From Listeria cossartiae subsp. cossartiae (lineage in GTDB: Bacteria; Bacillota; Bacilli; Lactobacillales; Listeriaceae): a stretch of DNA of 64,000 nt. The stretch lies in contig NZ_JAASUI010000001.1 of NCBI RefSeq assembly GCF_014224155.1, positions 620,001 through 684,000 on the forward strand, read 5' to 3'. Numbering within the stretch: the stretch's first letter is position 1; each line of letters opens with the position of its first letter. The position numbers and the translations under genes were made by a program. The notes under the pieces are model-generated. The model ran no database searches. It saw only the letters and a list, made by a program, of their open reading frames with translations, and had not been told where the DNA came from. Positions 52,714-63,489 of the stretch are shown here, one piece after another.

Positions 52714-53982
52714 ATGAACAACAAAGTGATGGATTTTATGACAAACAAATTTGCTCCAAAAGTAAATAAAGTTGTTAAAAATCCTTGGGTATCAGCAATT
52801 CAAGATGCAATTATGTCTGCGCTTCCGCTCGTTTTTGTCGGTTCTTTAGTCACCATCGTTTCATTACTTAAAAATTTATTCCCCGGCATGCCTGATTTTT
52901 CGATGATAAGCAATTTTTCATTTGGGATGTTCGGTCTAGTCGTAGCATTTTTAATCCCATACTATGTTATGGAGAAAAAAGGCAATAGCAGTCAAAAGTT
53001 AATTTCCGGAGCCACTGGACTTGTATTATTTTTAATGTTACTATTTCCAACCATTTCAGCAGATGGTGATGCGGTTTTCATTTTATCTAGATTTGGAGCC
53101 ACTGGGATGTTTTTATCAATTACAACTGGATTATTCGTTGGCTGTGTAATGAACTTTGCTGCGAAGCGTTCGTTTTTCAGTGAAGATACACCGATTCCTG
53201 ATTTCGTTGTCGGCTGGTTTAATAGTTTATTACCAATTACGTTTATTCTCATTGTCGGTTGGTTAATTACCGTTCAATTTAACATTGATTTCTTTGAAGT
53301 GATTGTTGCAGTATTTAGCCCACTCGCTTCAATTGTACAGTCATATCCAGGTTTTGTGCTTTCGGTATTCATTCCCGCTTTCCTTTATACATTTGGGATT
53401 TCTGGGTGGGTGATGATGCCAGCGATTTATCCAGTGTACATGGCTGGACTCGCGGAAAATTCACAAGCCGTTGCAAATGGAGCAAGTGCATCCAATATCG
53501 CAACACAAGAAACAGTATACGCATTAATTTCCATCGGTGGAGTAGGAACAACCTTGTCGCTATCCATTATGATGTTGATTTTAAGTAAATCATTACAACT
53601 TAAAGCAATCGGAAAAGCCGTCATCGTCCCATCGATTTTTAACATCAACGAACCACTATTCTTCGGGGCACCAATTGCCTTTAACCCATACTTAATGATT
53701 CCAACGTGGATCAACGCTTTCCTAGTACCAAGCATCGCCTATTTTGTGATGTCGATGAACTTAGTAAGCATTCCCTCGCAATCATTCTTGCTATGGTACA
53801 TGCCTTACCCAGTGACATCCTACTTAGCAACACAAGACTTCCGCGCTATCATTGCTTGTTTAGCGATTATCGTCATCACATGGCTCGTATACCTGCCATT
53901 CTTCAAAGCATACGATAACTCCCTACTCAAACAAGAAAAACTAGATGCAGTGGAAGCAGATAAAGAAATGGTAACCAATTGA
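52714..53982 (+). CDS. PTS cellobiose/beta-glucoside-family IIC permease
   Basis: 422 residues, about ten membrane segments. FGISGWVMMPAIYPVYMAGLA and SIFNINEPLFFGAPIAFNPYLMIP (NEP motif) are present. It imports and, with IIB, phosphorylates a beta-glucoside. Four bases after IIB behind GGAGGG. Confidence 0.9.
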   Translation: MNNKVMDFMTNKFAPKVNKVVKNPWVSAIQDAIMSALPLVFVGSLVTIVSLLKNLFPGMPDFSMISNFSFGMFGLVVAFLIPYYVMEKKGNSSQKLISGATGLVLFLMLLFPTISADGDAVFILSRFGATGMFLSITTGLFVGCVMNFAAKRSFFSEDTPIPDFVVGWFNSLLPITFILIVGWLITVQFNIDFFEVIVAVFSPLASIVQSYPGFVLSVFIPAFLYTFGISGWVMMPAIYPVYMAGLAENSQAVANGASASNIATQETVYALISIGGVGTTLSLSIMMLILSKSLQLKAIGKAVIVPSIFNINEPLFFGAPIAFNPYLMIPTWINAFLVPSIAYFVMSMNLVSIPSQSFLLWYMPYPVTSYLATQDFRAIIACLAIIVITWLVYLPFFKAYDNSLLKQEKLDAVEADKEMVTN

Positions 53983-53996
53983 TTGGAGGAACTAAC

Positions 53997-55810
<1,814 letters not shown>

Positions 55811-55821
55811 TGTAATAGAGC

Positions 55822-55858
55822 GCCAGTTGTAGTAGTTGATAGCTAATACAACTGGCTT
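55822..55858 (+). terminator. Hairpin after the GH1 gene
   Basis: GCCAGTTGT pairs perfectly with ACAACTGGC around a 17-base loop. Only TTTC follows, so it may be a leaky terminator or processing site before the regulator gene. Confidence 0.5.
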
Positions 55859-55881
55859 TCGGTATATAGGGGGAACAGGAA

Positions 55882-57780
55882 ATGGATACGCAAAAAGAAA
55901 TATTAGCTTATTTGCATAAACAAGAAAATAAGTGGGTTACCTCCAATGAATTAGCAGATTTTTGCGGGTGTACAACACGGACCATTCGCAATAATATTTA
56001 CAAAATAAACGAAGCAACACCAGGTGTAATTAACTCCGCCAAACAAGGCTATCAAATCAACCCAAACATCCAACCGGAAGTCCAAACAGAAAGTGATGCC
56101 GCGGAACGAAAATCCAAACTTTTACTAGAACTCATTAAAAATTCGACAAAAGGCGTTGATTTATTCGACCTCGCGGATATTTTATTTATTTCAGAAGTCA
56201 CCTTAAAAAAAGACATCCAACAATTAAAAAGCGAACTAAAAGAAGCCGATGTCCAAATCGTCATTGATAAAAACCAAGTAAAACTAATCGGCAAAGAACG
56301 CGCCAAAAGAAAATACATGATTTCCTTATTATATGAAGAAGGCGGCTATCGCGAGAGCATCAAAAGCCACATCCAAGAAATGATTGAATTTGTTTCGATC
56401 GACAAACTGCAAAACATCGTCAAAGAAGTCCTAGCGAGCGAATCGATTACAACCAATCAATACTCGATGATGAATATCGTGCTGCATTACGCCATTAGCA
56501 TCGTTCGGATTCAACAAGGCAACACCCTCATCGAAACGCAAAAAACACTCATCCACAAGCACTCCAAAGAATACGAAATCTCGAAAAAAATTGCTGACAT
56601 TCTTTCCGAAGAATACCAAATCCATTTTTCAGAAGCAGAAACGAAGCAACTAGGACTTTTATATGTCGGTCTGCAAAATGAACAATCCGCCAACGCCAAT
56701 CAAGCCGAATTAGATCAATTTGTCGATAAAAACATCATCGAGGCACTTAAAATCGTCCTCACAAATGTAGAAGAAACCTACCTGATTGATCTGCAAAACG
56801 AGCAACTTTTTATCAAACTAGCTATCCATATTCAAAGTTTATACTATCGTTCTCGCTATAAAGCCTACACAAGAAATTTAAGTTTGCTTGATATTAAAAC
56901 GTCCTATCCCGTCACATTTGATATCGCTGTTTACATTTCCTCCTTATTACAAGAAAAACTAGCAATTGATTTTAACGAAGACGAAATTTCCTTTATCGCG
57001 CTGCATATCGGTTCTTTTTTAGAAAGCGAAAACCGTGATAATATTCGTTTGGAAATTGGCATTTTAGTCGACGATTATCACGATTTAAGAGCAAATATGC
57101 TGAAAAAACTACAATCATTATTCGAAAACGAAGCAACTATCAAAGTAATGGAAAACGAGGCGTACGAAGAAGATTTCGATATCATTTTAACGACCAATCG
57201 AGATGTCGCCCTTGAAAAAGCAGGTTCGATTTTCATTCACCCGCTACTAACAACAAAAGACATCAAAAAAATCACAAGCCGCATTCGCACTAAAAAGAAA
57301 ATACTCGAAAATAACATACTCGGACAACAAATCGACCACTACATCGTCCAGTCGCTCTATTCCAACCAAATCGACCCCTCAGAACTAACACCCGCAAAAA
57401 TCAGAGAACAAATGATTTCTAAAATGGAAAAACAAGCTTTCGTCACAACCGATTTTAAGAAAAAAGTAGAAAAAAGAGAACAAATGGCGCCAACCAGTTT
57501 CCCGTCAGGCATCGCTATCCCTCACTCTATCAAAAACGATGCCCTACGCAGTGGCGTTTCCATAATGACATTGCAAGAACCGATTTACTGGAATGACGTC
57601 AAAGTAAAAATAATCGCGCTCGTCGCCATCAGCAAAAAAGACGCAAATGAGTTCAATGATTTTTTCGAGAAGTTTGTAGAAATCGTTTCCGAACCAATCA
57701 ACGCCAAACGATTATCCATGGCAGAAAGCTTCGAAGAGTTCATCCGAAAACTAAAAATGATGATTGAAGAAAGCGAATAA
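55882..57780 (+). CDS. PRD-containing PTS-linked transcriptional regulator (LicR/BglG-like)
   Basis: 632 residues. HTH domains (about 1-130, LADFCGCTTRTIRNNIYKIN and LADILFISEVTLKKDIQQLK), two PRDs (about 170-390, with ALHIGSFLE), an EIIB-like domain without the usual Cys (about 395-480), and an EIIA-like domain (about 490-630) with its His in GIAIPHSIKND. Compared with the regulator at 13 kb it has lost the EIIB cysteine. Probably activates the upstream PTS operon. Confidence 0.87.
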   Translation: MDTQKEILAYLHKQENKWVTSNELADFCGCTTRTIRNNIYKINEATPGVINSAKQGYQINPNIQPEVQTESDAAERKSKLLLELIKNSTKGVDLFDLADILFISEVTLKKDIQQLKSELKEADVQIVIDKNQVKLIGKERAKRKYMISLLYEEGGYRESIKSHIQEMIEFVSIDKLQNIVKEVLASESITTNQYSMMNIVLHYAISIVRIQQGNTLIETQKTLIHKHSKEYEISKKIADILSEEYQIHFSEAETKQLGLLYVGLQNEQSANANQAELDQFVDKNIIEALKIVLTNVEETYLIDLQNEQLFIKLAIHIQSLYYRSRYKAYTRNLSLLDIKTSYPVTFDIAVYISSLLQEKLAIDFNEDEISFIALHIGSFLESENRDNIRLEIGILVDDYHDLRANMLKKLQSLFENEATIKVMENEAYEEDFDIILTTNRDVALEKAGSIFIHPLLTTKDIKKITSRIRTKKKILENNILGQQIDHYIVQSLYSNQIDPSELTPAKIREQMISKMEKQAFVTTDFKKKVEKREQMAPTSFPSGIAIPHSIKNDALRSGVSIMTLQEPIYWNDVKVKIIALVAISKKDANEFNDFFEKFVEIVSEPINAKRLSMAESFEEFIRKLKMMIEESE

Positions 57781-57784
57781 ACCT

Positions 57785-57811
57785 GGCCGTGTATTTATAG
57801 TACACGGCTTA
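57785..57811 (+). terminator. Hairpin terminator after the PRD regulator
   Basis: GCCGTGTA pairs with TACACGGC around TTTATAG, followed by a weak TTATTT tract. Confidence 0.6.
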
Positions 57812-57817
57812 TTTCGG

Positions 57818-57846
57818 TTGAAGTAACGAGCAAAGTGCGTTATAAT
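57818..57846 (+). promoter_or_regulatory. Promoter of the vgaL leader
   Basis: TTGAAG (57818-57823) and TATAAT (57841-57846) are 17 bases apart. Transcription would start near 57853, giving a leader of about 208 bases. Confidence 0.7.
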
Positions 57847-57852
57847 AAAACC

Positions 57853-58060
57853 ATCAAACGAAAAGGAGTGTTATCTTAAGCCAATGAAATTCTAATCCTG
57901 TACTATATGAAAAAATGAAGAAAGCTATCCAATTTTTGGGTAGAAACTATTTTTTCGGACGGGATTCGTATGTTCATTTCGCATGATAACTCTAGCTCTA
58001 AGCCTTTTTTGGCGTAGCTTCGCGAATTCCTCTCTGAAAATATTCAGGAGGTTATTTTTT
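57853..58060 (+). promoter_or_regulatory. Antibiotic-responsive attenuator leader (Rli53-like)
   Basis: In L. monocytogenes the leader of this gene is the Rli53 element, in which ribosome-targeting antibiotics relieve premature termination. Visible parts: AAAAGGAG (57861-57868) upstream of a 3-codon ORF (ATG AAA TTC TAA, 57884-57895); a CTATCC/GGGTAG hairpin (57925-57943) followed by ACTATTTTTT, a plausible early terminator; a 15-codon ORF at 57970-58017; and CCTCTCTGAA (58029-58038) pairing with TTCAGGAGG (58043-58051), a 9-bp stem with one bulge that hides the ribosome site. Confidence 0.75.
57970..58017 (+). CDS. Possible leader peptide of vgaL
   Basis: Fifteen codons, MFISHDNSSSKPFLA, with a modest ribosome site (GGACGGG, 6 bases upstream). 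It ends 11 bases before the hairpin that hides the vgaL ribosome site. A ribosome stalled near its end could open that hairpin, as in erm-type leaders. Translation is unproven. Confidence 0.3.
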   Translation: MFISHDNSSSKPFLA

Positions 58061-59632
58061 ATGTCTATAATCGAAATTAATCAATTAAAAATAGAAGTAG
58101 GGGACAGAACGCTAGTCGAAATCCCTCATTTACTCGTCCACAAAAAAGCAAGAATTGGCATCATCGGTCAAAACGGTCTTGGAAAAACGACGCTCATGGA
58201 AGTAATCGCTGGCGAGAGAGAAGCCACATCAGGCAGCATAACAACACACGGCAAACTCGCTTATATTAAACAACTCCCTAACGAAAAAAGCACCAAAAGC
58301 GGCGGCGAAAAAACAAGAAAAGCCATCCAACATGCGATGCGTCAAAATCCAAGTGTTCTCTTAGCAGACGAACCAACGAGCAACCTTGACGTTGACAGCG
58401 TAAAACATTTAGAACGCCAATGGAGCGATTTTCACGGTGCGCTACTAATTATCTCGCATGACCGCGCCTTTTTAAACGCCCTTTGCACAGAAATATGGGA
58501 AATTAAAAATCAAAATATCCACGTTTATAAAGGGAATTATCAAGCTTATTTAGAACAAAAAGAGCAACAAGAAAATCAAGCCGAACTTGCCTACAAAGAA
58601 TTTAAAAACAAAAAGAAACAACTAGAAGCATCCCAAAACTATCACGAAATCGAAGCAGGGCGGATTGTTAAACCGGGAAAACGCTTGAACAACAAAGAAG
58701 CCAGCGCCTTTAAAGCCGGTAAAGGCACGCAACAAAAGAAACAACATAGTACAATCAAAGCGTTAGAAAAACGAATCGAACGGCTCGGAAATGTCGAAAA
58801 ACCACATACGACAAAGCCAATTAAAATCATCACCCCAGAAAATCGCATCATCAAAAAAGGCAACACGATACTAAGCGCGAAAGAAACGACCTACAAAATC
58901 GCCGGGCGCCAACTTTTTGAAACAAACGCCTTTTCAATCAAAGCGGGTGATAAAGTAGCACTTATCGGTGAAAACGCAAGCGGGAAAACGACCTTTTTAA
59001 GAGAAATAATCCAAGAAAACCCAGCACTCACTTGCAATGCTCAAGCTAAAATCGCCTATTTTGACCAAGAACTAAAAGGTCTAGATCTAACCAAAACACT
59101 TTTAGAAAACATCACAGAGAAGAGCGTCCAAACTAAACAAGTGAACCGAGAAGTACTCGGAAGCATGCATTTTAAAGAAAGTGACTTGCCTAAAAAAGTA
59201 AGCATGCTCTCTGGCGGGGAACGAGTGAAATTACTTCTCAGCATGCTCCTTGTCAGTGATGCCAATTTCCTGATTCTCGATGAACCAACCAATTATTTGG
59301 ATATCTATGCAATGGAAGCCTTAGAGACATTAATCAAACAGTTTAGCGGAACCGTTTTATTCGTTTCCCATGACAGAACCTTTGTAAAGCAAGTCGCAGA
59401 GGAATTGCTCGTCATCGAAAATAACGAAATGACGTTTCATCGTATGACATTTGCAGAATATGAAGAAAGCAAAGCGCCAAGCCGAATCACAGAAGAAGAT
59501 AAATTGATTTTAGAAATGCGCATGTCCGAAATAGCCGCCAAGCTAATGCAACCGAATTTAAAGCCGGCTGAAAAGGCAATGCTCGAACAAGATTACCAAG
59601 AAATTATCACAAAAAGACAACAATTTAGTTAA
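58061..59632 (+). CDS. vgaL: ABC-F ribosome-protection protein VgaL (Lmo0919 type)
   Basis: 523 residues, two ABC domains and no membrane part. Walker A GQNGLGKTT and GENASGKTT, signatures KSGGEKTRK and LSGGERVKLL, Walker B LLADEPTSNLD and LILDEPTNYLD. Between them lies the interdomain linker (about 175-280), the antibiotic-resistance domain. It binds the ribosomal E site and displaces lincosamides, streptogramin A and pleuromutilins. AGGAGG lies 9 bases before ATG 58061. An in-frame ATG at 57983 without ribosome site is rejected. The coding end doubles as the left arm of the terminator. Confidence 0.93.
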   Translation: MSIIEINQLKIEVGDRTLVEIPHLLVHKKARIGIIGQNGLGKTTLMEVIAGEREATSGSITTHGKLAYIKQLPNEKSTKSGGEKTRKAIQHAMRQNPSVLLADEPTSNLDVDSVKHLERQWSDFHGALLIISHDRAFLNALCTEIWEIKNQNIHVYKGNYQAYLEQKEQQENQAELAYKEFKNKKKQLEASQNYHEIEAGRIVKPGKRLNNKEASAFKAGKGTQQKKQHSTIKALEKRIERLGNVEKPHTTKPIKIITPENRIIKKGNTILSAKETTYKIAGRQLFETNAFSIKAGDKVALIGENASGKTTFLREIIQENPALTCNAQAKIAYFDQELKGLDLTKTLLENITEKSVQTKQVNREVLGSMHFKESDLPKKVSMLSGGERVKLLLSMLLVSDANFLILDEPTNYLDIYAMEALETLIKQFSGTVLFVSHDRTFVKQVAEELLVIENNEMTFHRMTFAEYEESKAPSRITEEDKLILEMRMSEIAAKLMQPNLKPAEKAMLEQDYQEIITKRQQFS

Positions 59633-59646
59633 ATTGTTGTCTTTTT
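59611..59646 (+). terminator. Terminator overlapping the vgaL stop codon
   Basis: AAAAAGACAACAATTTA pairs perfectly with TAAATTGTTGTCTTTTT; the last codons and the stop (TAA 59630-59632) are inside the stem. Confidence 0.9.
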
Positions 59647-59675
59647 ATTCAAGCAAAACAAAAAATATAGTCAGT

Positions 59676-59714
59676 TATCTTTTACTTGATTTCTGCAAAA
59701 GATAGGCTTAGAAT
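59676..59714 (+). promoter_or_regulatory. Promoter with inverted repeat, YraQ-type permease operon
   Basis: TTGATT (59686-59691) and TAGAAT (59709-59714) are 17 bases apart. TATCTTTT (59676-59683) and AAAAGATA (59697-59704) form an 8-bp inverted repeat that brackets the -35, a likely operator for an unknown regulator. Confidence 0.5.
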
Positions 59715-59753
59715 CAAATAGTTATTAAAAAGAGGACAGAAAGAAGGAATCCC

Positions 59754-60785
59754 ATGTTTAGTCATCTACCGGATTCATTCCTACAAATGAATACCATTTT
59801 TATTTCGATTTTGATTGAGGCACTGCCGTTTGTGTTAATTGGTGTTTTTATTGCTGGCTTTATTCAAATGTTTATATCAGAACAATTCATTGCCCGAGTT
59901 ATCCCGAAAAACAAATTTCTCGCCGTCATTGTTGGCTCGTTTATTGGTATATTTTTCCCTTCCTGCGAATGCGGGATCGTTCCAATCGTTCGTAATTTAC
60001 TAGCAAAAGGTGTACCGCTTCATGCCGGAATTGCCTTCATGCTCACAGCGCCGATTATTAATCCAGTAGTATTATTTTCGACGTATGTTGCCTTTGGAAG
60101 CACCTGGGAAGTTCCGCTGTTGCGTGTTGCTGGAAGCCTAGTCGTCGCGCTCGTTGTCGGAAATATTATCGCTTATTTTTATAAAGGAACAGGCTTGAAA
60201 GACCGCTTTTTAAAATATGAAGCTGCTAGTGAAAAAGTAGCCGTTCCAGCTGGAAATCTAGCACTTGCTGGCGGACCTGCGGAAAGTACGACAACTAACT
60301 TTCAAGCACTAACAACCGAAGCCGCATCTCATAACGCTCATGCGCACCACCATCATCACGGTGAAGAGCACACACATGCAAAAATGACTTTAAATCAGAA
60401 AATCTGGCATACCGTACAGCACGCGGTCGACGAATTTTTTTCCGTCGGTAAGTATCTCGTGTTTGGAGCATTGATTGCCGCTGCGATGCAAACATACATT
60501 AAAACATCCACACTCGTGTCAATTGGTCATGGTCCGATTTTATCCATCTTACTTATGATGGTTCTGGCCTTTGTATTATCGCTATGCTCCGAAGCAGATG
60601 CCTTTATTGGTGCCTCTTTCCGTAGTGTTTTTTCCACGCAATCGATCGTTGCATTTTTAGTGTTTGGTCCGATGCTCGATATTAAAAATTTAATGATGAT
60701 GTTAGGAGCATTTAAAGCAAAATTTGTCTTATTAATTGTTACTAGTGTAACGATTGTTGTCTTTTTATACGCCCTAGTAATTTAA
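59754..60785 (+). CDS. YraQ/ArsP_1-type permease (DUF318)
   Basis: 343 residues, about eight membrane segments in two halves. GIFFPSCECGIVPIVRNLLAKGVP and LSLCSEADAFIGASFRSVFS are the two repeated family motifs with conserved Cys. The central cytoplasmic loop (about 165-220) is His-rich (HNAHAHHHHHGEEHTHAKM), which suggests metal binding. The substrate is unknown; relatives handle arsenicals, metals or thiols. Operon with the next gene, as in B. subtilis ycgR-ycgQ. Confidence 0.82.
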   Translation: MFSHLPDSFLQMNTIFISILIEALPFVLIGVFIAGFIQMFISEQFIARVIPKNKFLAVIVGSFIGIFFPSCECGIVPIVRNLLAKGVPLHAGIAFMLTAPIINPVVLFSTYVAFGSTWEVPLLRVAGSLVVALVVGNIIAYFYKGTGLKDRFLKYEAASEKVAVPAGNLALAGGPAESTTTNFQALTTEAASHNAHAHHHHHGEEHTHAKMTLNQKIWHTVQHAVDEFFSVGKYLVFGALIAAAMQTYIKTSTLVSIGHGPILSILLMMVLAFVLSLCSEADAFIGASFRSVFSTQSIVAFLVFGPMLDIKNLMMMLGAFKAKFVLLIVTSVTIVVFLYALVI

Positions 60786-60803
60786 CCGAAAGTAGGTGAG
60801 CAG

Positions 60804-61643
60804 ATGTTTCGCGTATTCATTTTATTTGGATTTGGTTTTTATTTGATGCAGTTACATATTTCTGGTGATATCAGTAAATATATTAATATGAAGTACGCTT
60901 ATTTATCGTTTTCCGCGATGATTGCCGCATTTTTACTGGCGATTATTCAACTAATTATGGTTTTTCGCGACGAAGATATTGGCGCCAAAACAGAACATAT
61001 GGGGCATATCCATGACGGTGAAAATACGATTTTGAAAAAAATTATGGTATATGGTTTACTTTCTTACGCCTTAATCGCCGGTTTCCTTTTCCCAGTCGCA
61101 ACGCTTGATTCAACTATCGTCTCCGCTAAAGGATTCCATTTTCCGAAAAACAATGCTGCTGGTGATGACCCATACGCTCAAAATCAATTTTTACGACCGG
61201 ATACGAGTGGCTATTTTGGCGAAACGGACTATGAAAAAATGATGGCGAAAGAAAAAGCCGAAATCATCGACCAAAATCCCATCAAAGTCAATGATAGTAA
61301 TTATTTAATGACGATGGAAATTCTCTACAATTATCCAGGCGAATTTACTGGCAAACAAATCGAATTTACCGGATTTGTCTATAATGATGAAGTCACCAAA
61401 GATAATAACTTATTCCTGTTCCGCTTTGGAATTATTCACTGCGTCGCCGATTCAGGTGTGTTCGGAATGCTCGTTCAAATGCCCGAAAAGACCAATTTGA
61501 AAAACGATACATGGCTTACCGTAAAAGGAACCATCACCCAAGAATATTATTCACCTTTTAAAATGAATATCCCATCTGTGCAAGTAGAAAGCTATAAAGA
61601 AGTAGCAAAACCAAAATCAGTTTATGTCTATCGTAAATATTAA
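60804..61643 (+). CDS. TIGR03943-family membrane protein (YcgQ-like)
   Basis: 279 residues. Three to four N-terminal membrane helices (to about residue 110, with HMGHIHDGENT between them) and an exported C-terminal domain (about 165-275) resembling an OB fold: YPGEFTGKQIEFTGFVYNDE...FRFGIIHCVADSGVFGMLVQ. The Cys in IIHCVADS is conserved as I recall. Always paired with a YraQ-type permease; function unknown. 18 bases after its partner behind AGGTGAG. Confidence 0.8.
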   Translation: MFRVFILFGFGFYLMQLHISGDISKYINMKYAYLSFSAMIAAFLLAIIQLIMVFRDEDIGAKTEHMGHIHDGENTILKKIMVYGLLSYALIAGFLFPVATLDSTIVSAKGFHFPKNNAAGDDPYAQNQFLRPDTSGYFGETDYEKMMAKEKAEIIDQNPIKVNDSNYLMTMEILYNYPGEFTGKQIEFTGFVYNDEVTKDNNLFLFRFGIIHCVADSGVFGMLVQMPEKTNLKNDTWLTVKGTITQEYYSPFKMNIPSVQVESYKEVAKPKSVYVYRKY

Positions 61644-61731
61644 ATCGCTACTTGCGGATTTATGCAGCTTGCGTTATCCTTAAATAAAGCTGTTTACGTT
61701 TTCACGAATGAATAAAAGGATGGAACATTGA

Positions 61732-62652
61732 ATGAATGATTACAACCACTACTTTCATTTCCCACGAGAAGAATGGCGCAAGTTGGAAGTGAGTAAGGAC
61801 CAAATATTAACTGCAGAGGAACTGGAAGAAATACGTGGTTTAAATGACCGAATTTCTTTACAAGATATCTCTGAAATCTATTTACCACTAATAAAATTAA
61901 TTGCGATTCAATACCATGAAGCGATTTTTATTCATGGCGAAAAAATGGAATACTTAAAGAAAAAAGAATCGCGTGCCCCGTTTATCATCGCATTAGCTGG
62001 AAGTGTAGCTGTTGGGAAAAGTACGACTGCGCGTGTTTTCAAATTAATGCTTGATCGCTGGTTCTCCAAAACAAGACAAGTAGAGCTTGTAACTACAGAT
62101 GGTTTTCTCTATCCTAATAAGGTCTTAGAAGAGCGCGGCATCATGGACAAAAAAGGCTTTCCTGAAAGCTACGACCGCGACCGTTTTGCCAAGTTTTTAA
62201 CCGATTTAAAAGCAAATAAAGAAGATGTCGAAGTACCACTTTATTCGCATTTCACTTATGATGTTTTAGAGGAAACACGGATGATGCACAATCCGGATAT
62301 CGTTATTATAGAAGGAATCAACGTCCTTCAAGCCGACCAACATGAGAGTCTTTTTCCGAGCGACTTCTTTGATTTCTCCGTTTATATGGATGCCAATGAA
62401 GCAGATATTAAGAAATGGTACTTAGAACGTTTCTTCATGCTTCGCGAAACAGCTTTCCAAGATGAAAGCTCCTATTTTCATCCATATACTAAAATCAGCA
62501 AACAAGAAGCCGAAACATTTGCACTCGGCGTTTGGGATACAATCAACGGCGTCAACTTAAAAGAAAACATCGAGAAAACAAAATACCGAGCGGACCTAGT
62601 GCTTCATAAAGGCACAGATCACCTCATTTCAGACATTTATTTACGCAAATAA
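61732..62652 (+). CDS. coaA: Pantothenate kinase, type I
   Basis: 306 residues. P-loop GSVAVGKSTTAR, substrate region TTDGFLYPNKVLEERGIMDKKGFPESYD, and IIEGINVLQ match CoaA. It phosphorylates pantothenate, the first and controlling step of coenzyme A synthesis. AAAGGATGG precedes the ATG. Confidence 0.95.
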   Translation: MNDYNHYFHFPREEWRKLEVSKDQILTAEELEEIRGLNDRISLQDISEIYLPLIKLIAIQYHEAIFIHGEKMEYLKKKESRAPFIIALAGSVAVGKSTTARVFKLMLDRWFSKTRQVELVTTDGFLYPNKVLEERGIMDKKGFPESYDRDRFAKFLTDLKANKEDVEVPLYSHFTYDVLEETRMMHNPDIVIIEGINVLQADQHESLFPSDFFDFSVYMDANEADIKKWYLERFFMLRETAFQDESSYFHPYTKISKQEAETFALGVWDTINGVNLKENIEKTKYRADLVLHKGTDHLISDIYLRK

Positions 62653-62696
62653 CCGAATGCAGATAGAAGGAAACTTCTTGATGCGTTCGGTTTTTT
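62651..62696 (+). terminator. Terminator of coaA
   Basis: AACCGAATGCA pairs with TGCGTTCGGTT, with an inner AGAAG/CTTCT stem and TTTTTT. Confidence 0.88.
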
Positions 62697-62697
62697 C

Positions 62698-62745
62698 TTT
62701 ACATTAGAGAAAATCGGAGTACAATGGAAAGTGAGTAATCACTCA
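62698..62745 (+). promoter_or_regulatory. Promoter and palindromic operator of the ABC efflux operon
   Basis: TTTACA (62698-62703) and TACAAT (62720-62725) are 16 bases apart. TGAGTAATCACTCA (62732-62745), with arms TGAGT and ACTCA, lies at the transcription start. Such sites are typical of TetR repressors of drug-efflux operons. Confidence 0.55.
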
Positions 62746-62766
62746 TTTAAAAAAGGAGGGAAAACA

Positions 62767-63489
62767 ATGTCAGAAATAGCAATTAATGTATCGAATTTAG
62801 ACGTAAAAATCGGCAAGAAACAAATTTTAGCTGATATGTCACTCGAAATCCAAAAAGGCGAGATATTCGGCTTAATCGGCCCATCCGGCGCGGGCAAAAC
62901 GACACTTGTTAAAACAATCATCGGTATGGAAAAGGCAACGAGCGGCCAAACCAAAGTTTTAGGAAAAGTAATGCCAAATTTACCGGTCATTAGCAAAATC
63001 GGCTACATGGCCCAGTCAGACGCACTCTACACCGATTTAACCGCCAAAGAAAACTTAGATTTTTTCGCTTCCCTTTATTCCATTAAAGGTGCTGCCAAAA
63101 AAGACCGAATGGATTATGCGGCCAACCTCGTTAACTTACAACAAGATTTAACTAAAAAGGTGACCAATTATTCGGGCGGGATGAAACGCAGATTATCACT
63201 CGCTATTTCTGTACTTGCAGATCCTGACGTCCTTATTTTAGATGAGCCAACAGTCGGAATTGATCCAGAACTAAGAAAAACCATTTGGGAAGAGCTAGCA
63301 GATTTGAAAGCAAACGGCAAATGTATCCTTGTAACGACGCACGTGATGGATGAAGCCGAAAAATGCGATCGACTTGCAATGATTAGAAATGGAAAAATAA
63401 TCGCCGTAGGGACCCCACAGGAGCTCTCAAGTAAAACCACATCCGGTAAACTAGAAGATGCCTTTTTAGAGTTTGGAGGGAAGAACTAA
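62767..63489 (+). CDS. ABC transporter ATP-binding protein, ABC-2 efflux type
   Basis: 240 residues. Walker A GPSGAGKTT, Q-loop YMAQSD, signature YSGGMKRRLSLA, Walker B LILDEPTVGID and switch His in VTTHVMDEAEKCDR. DrrA/YhcG-type ATPase that energises an ABC-2 permease. AAAGGAGGG precedes ATG 62767; the in-frame GTG at 62731 lies before it, in the operator. Overlaps the permease gene by one base (TAATG). Confidence 0.9.
   Translation: MSEIAINVSNLDVKIGKKQILADMSLEIQKGEIFGLIGPSGAGKTTLVKTIIGMEKATSGQTKVLGKVMPNLPVISKIGYMAQSDALYTDLTAKENLDFFASLYSIKGAAKKDRMDYAANLVNLQQDLTKKVTNYSGGMKRRLSLAISVLADPDVLILDEPTVGIDPELRKTIWEELADLKANGKCILVTTHVMDEAEKCDRLAMIRNGKIIAVGTPQELSSKTTSGKLEDAFLEFGGKN

Noticed and set aside
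57983-58060. In-frame 26-codon N-terminal extension of VgaL from ATG 57983
   Set aside because: There is no ribosome site before it, the sequence lies in the attenuator leader, and a perfect AGGAGG precedes ATG 58061.
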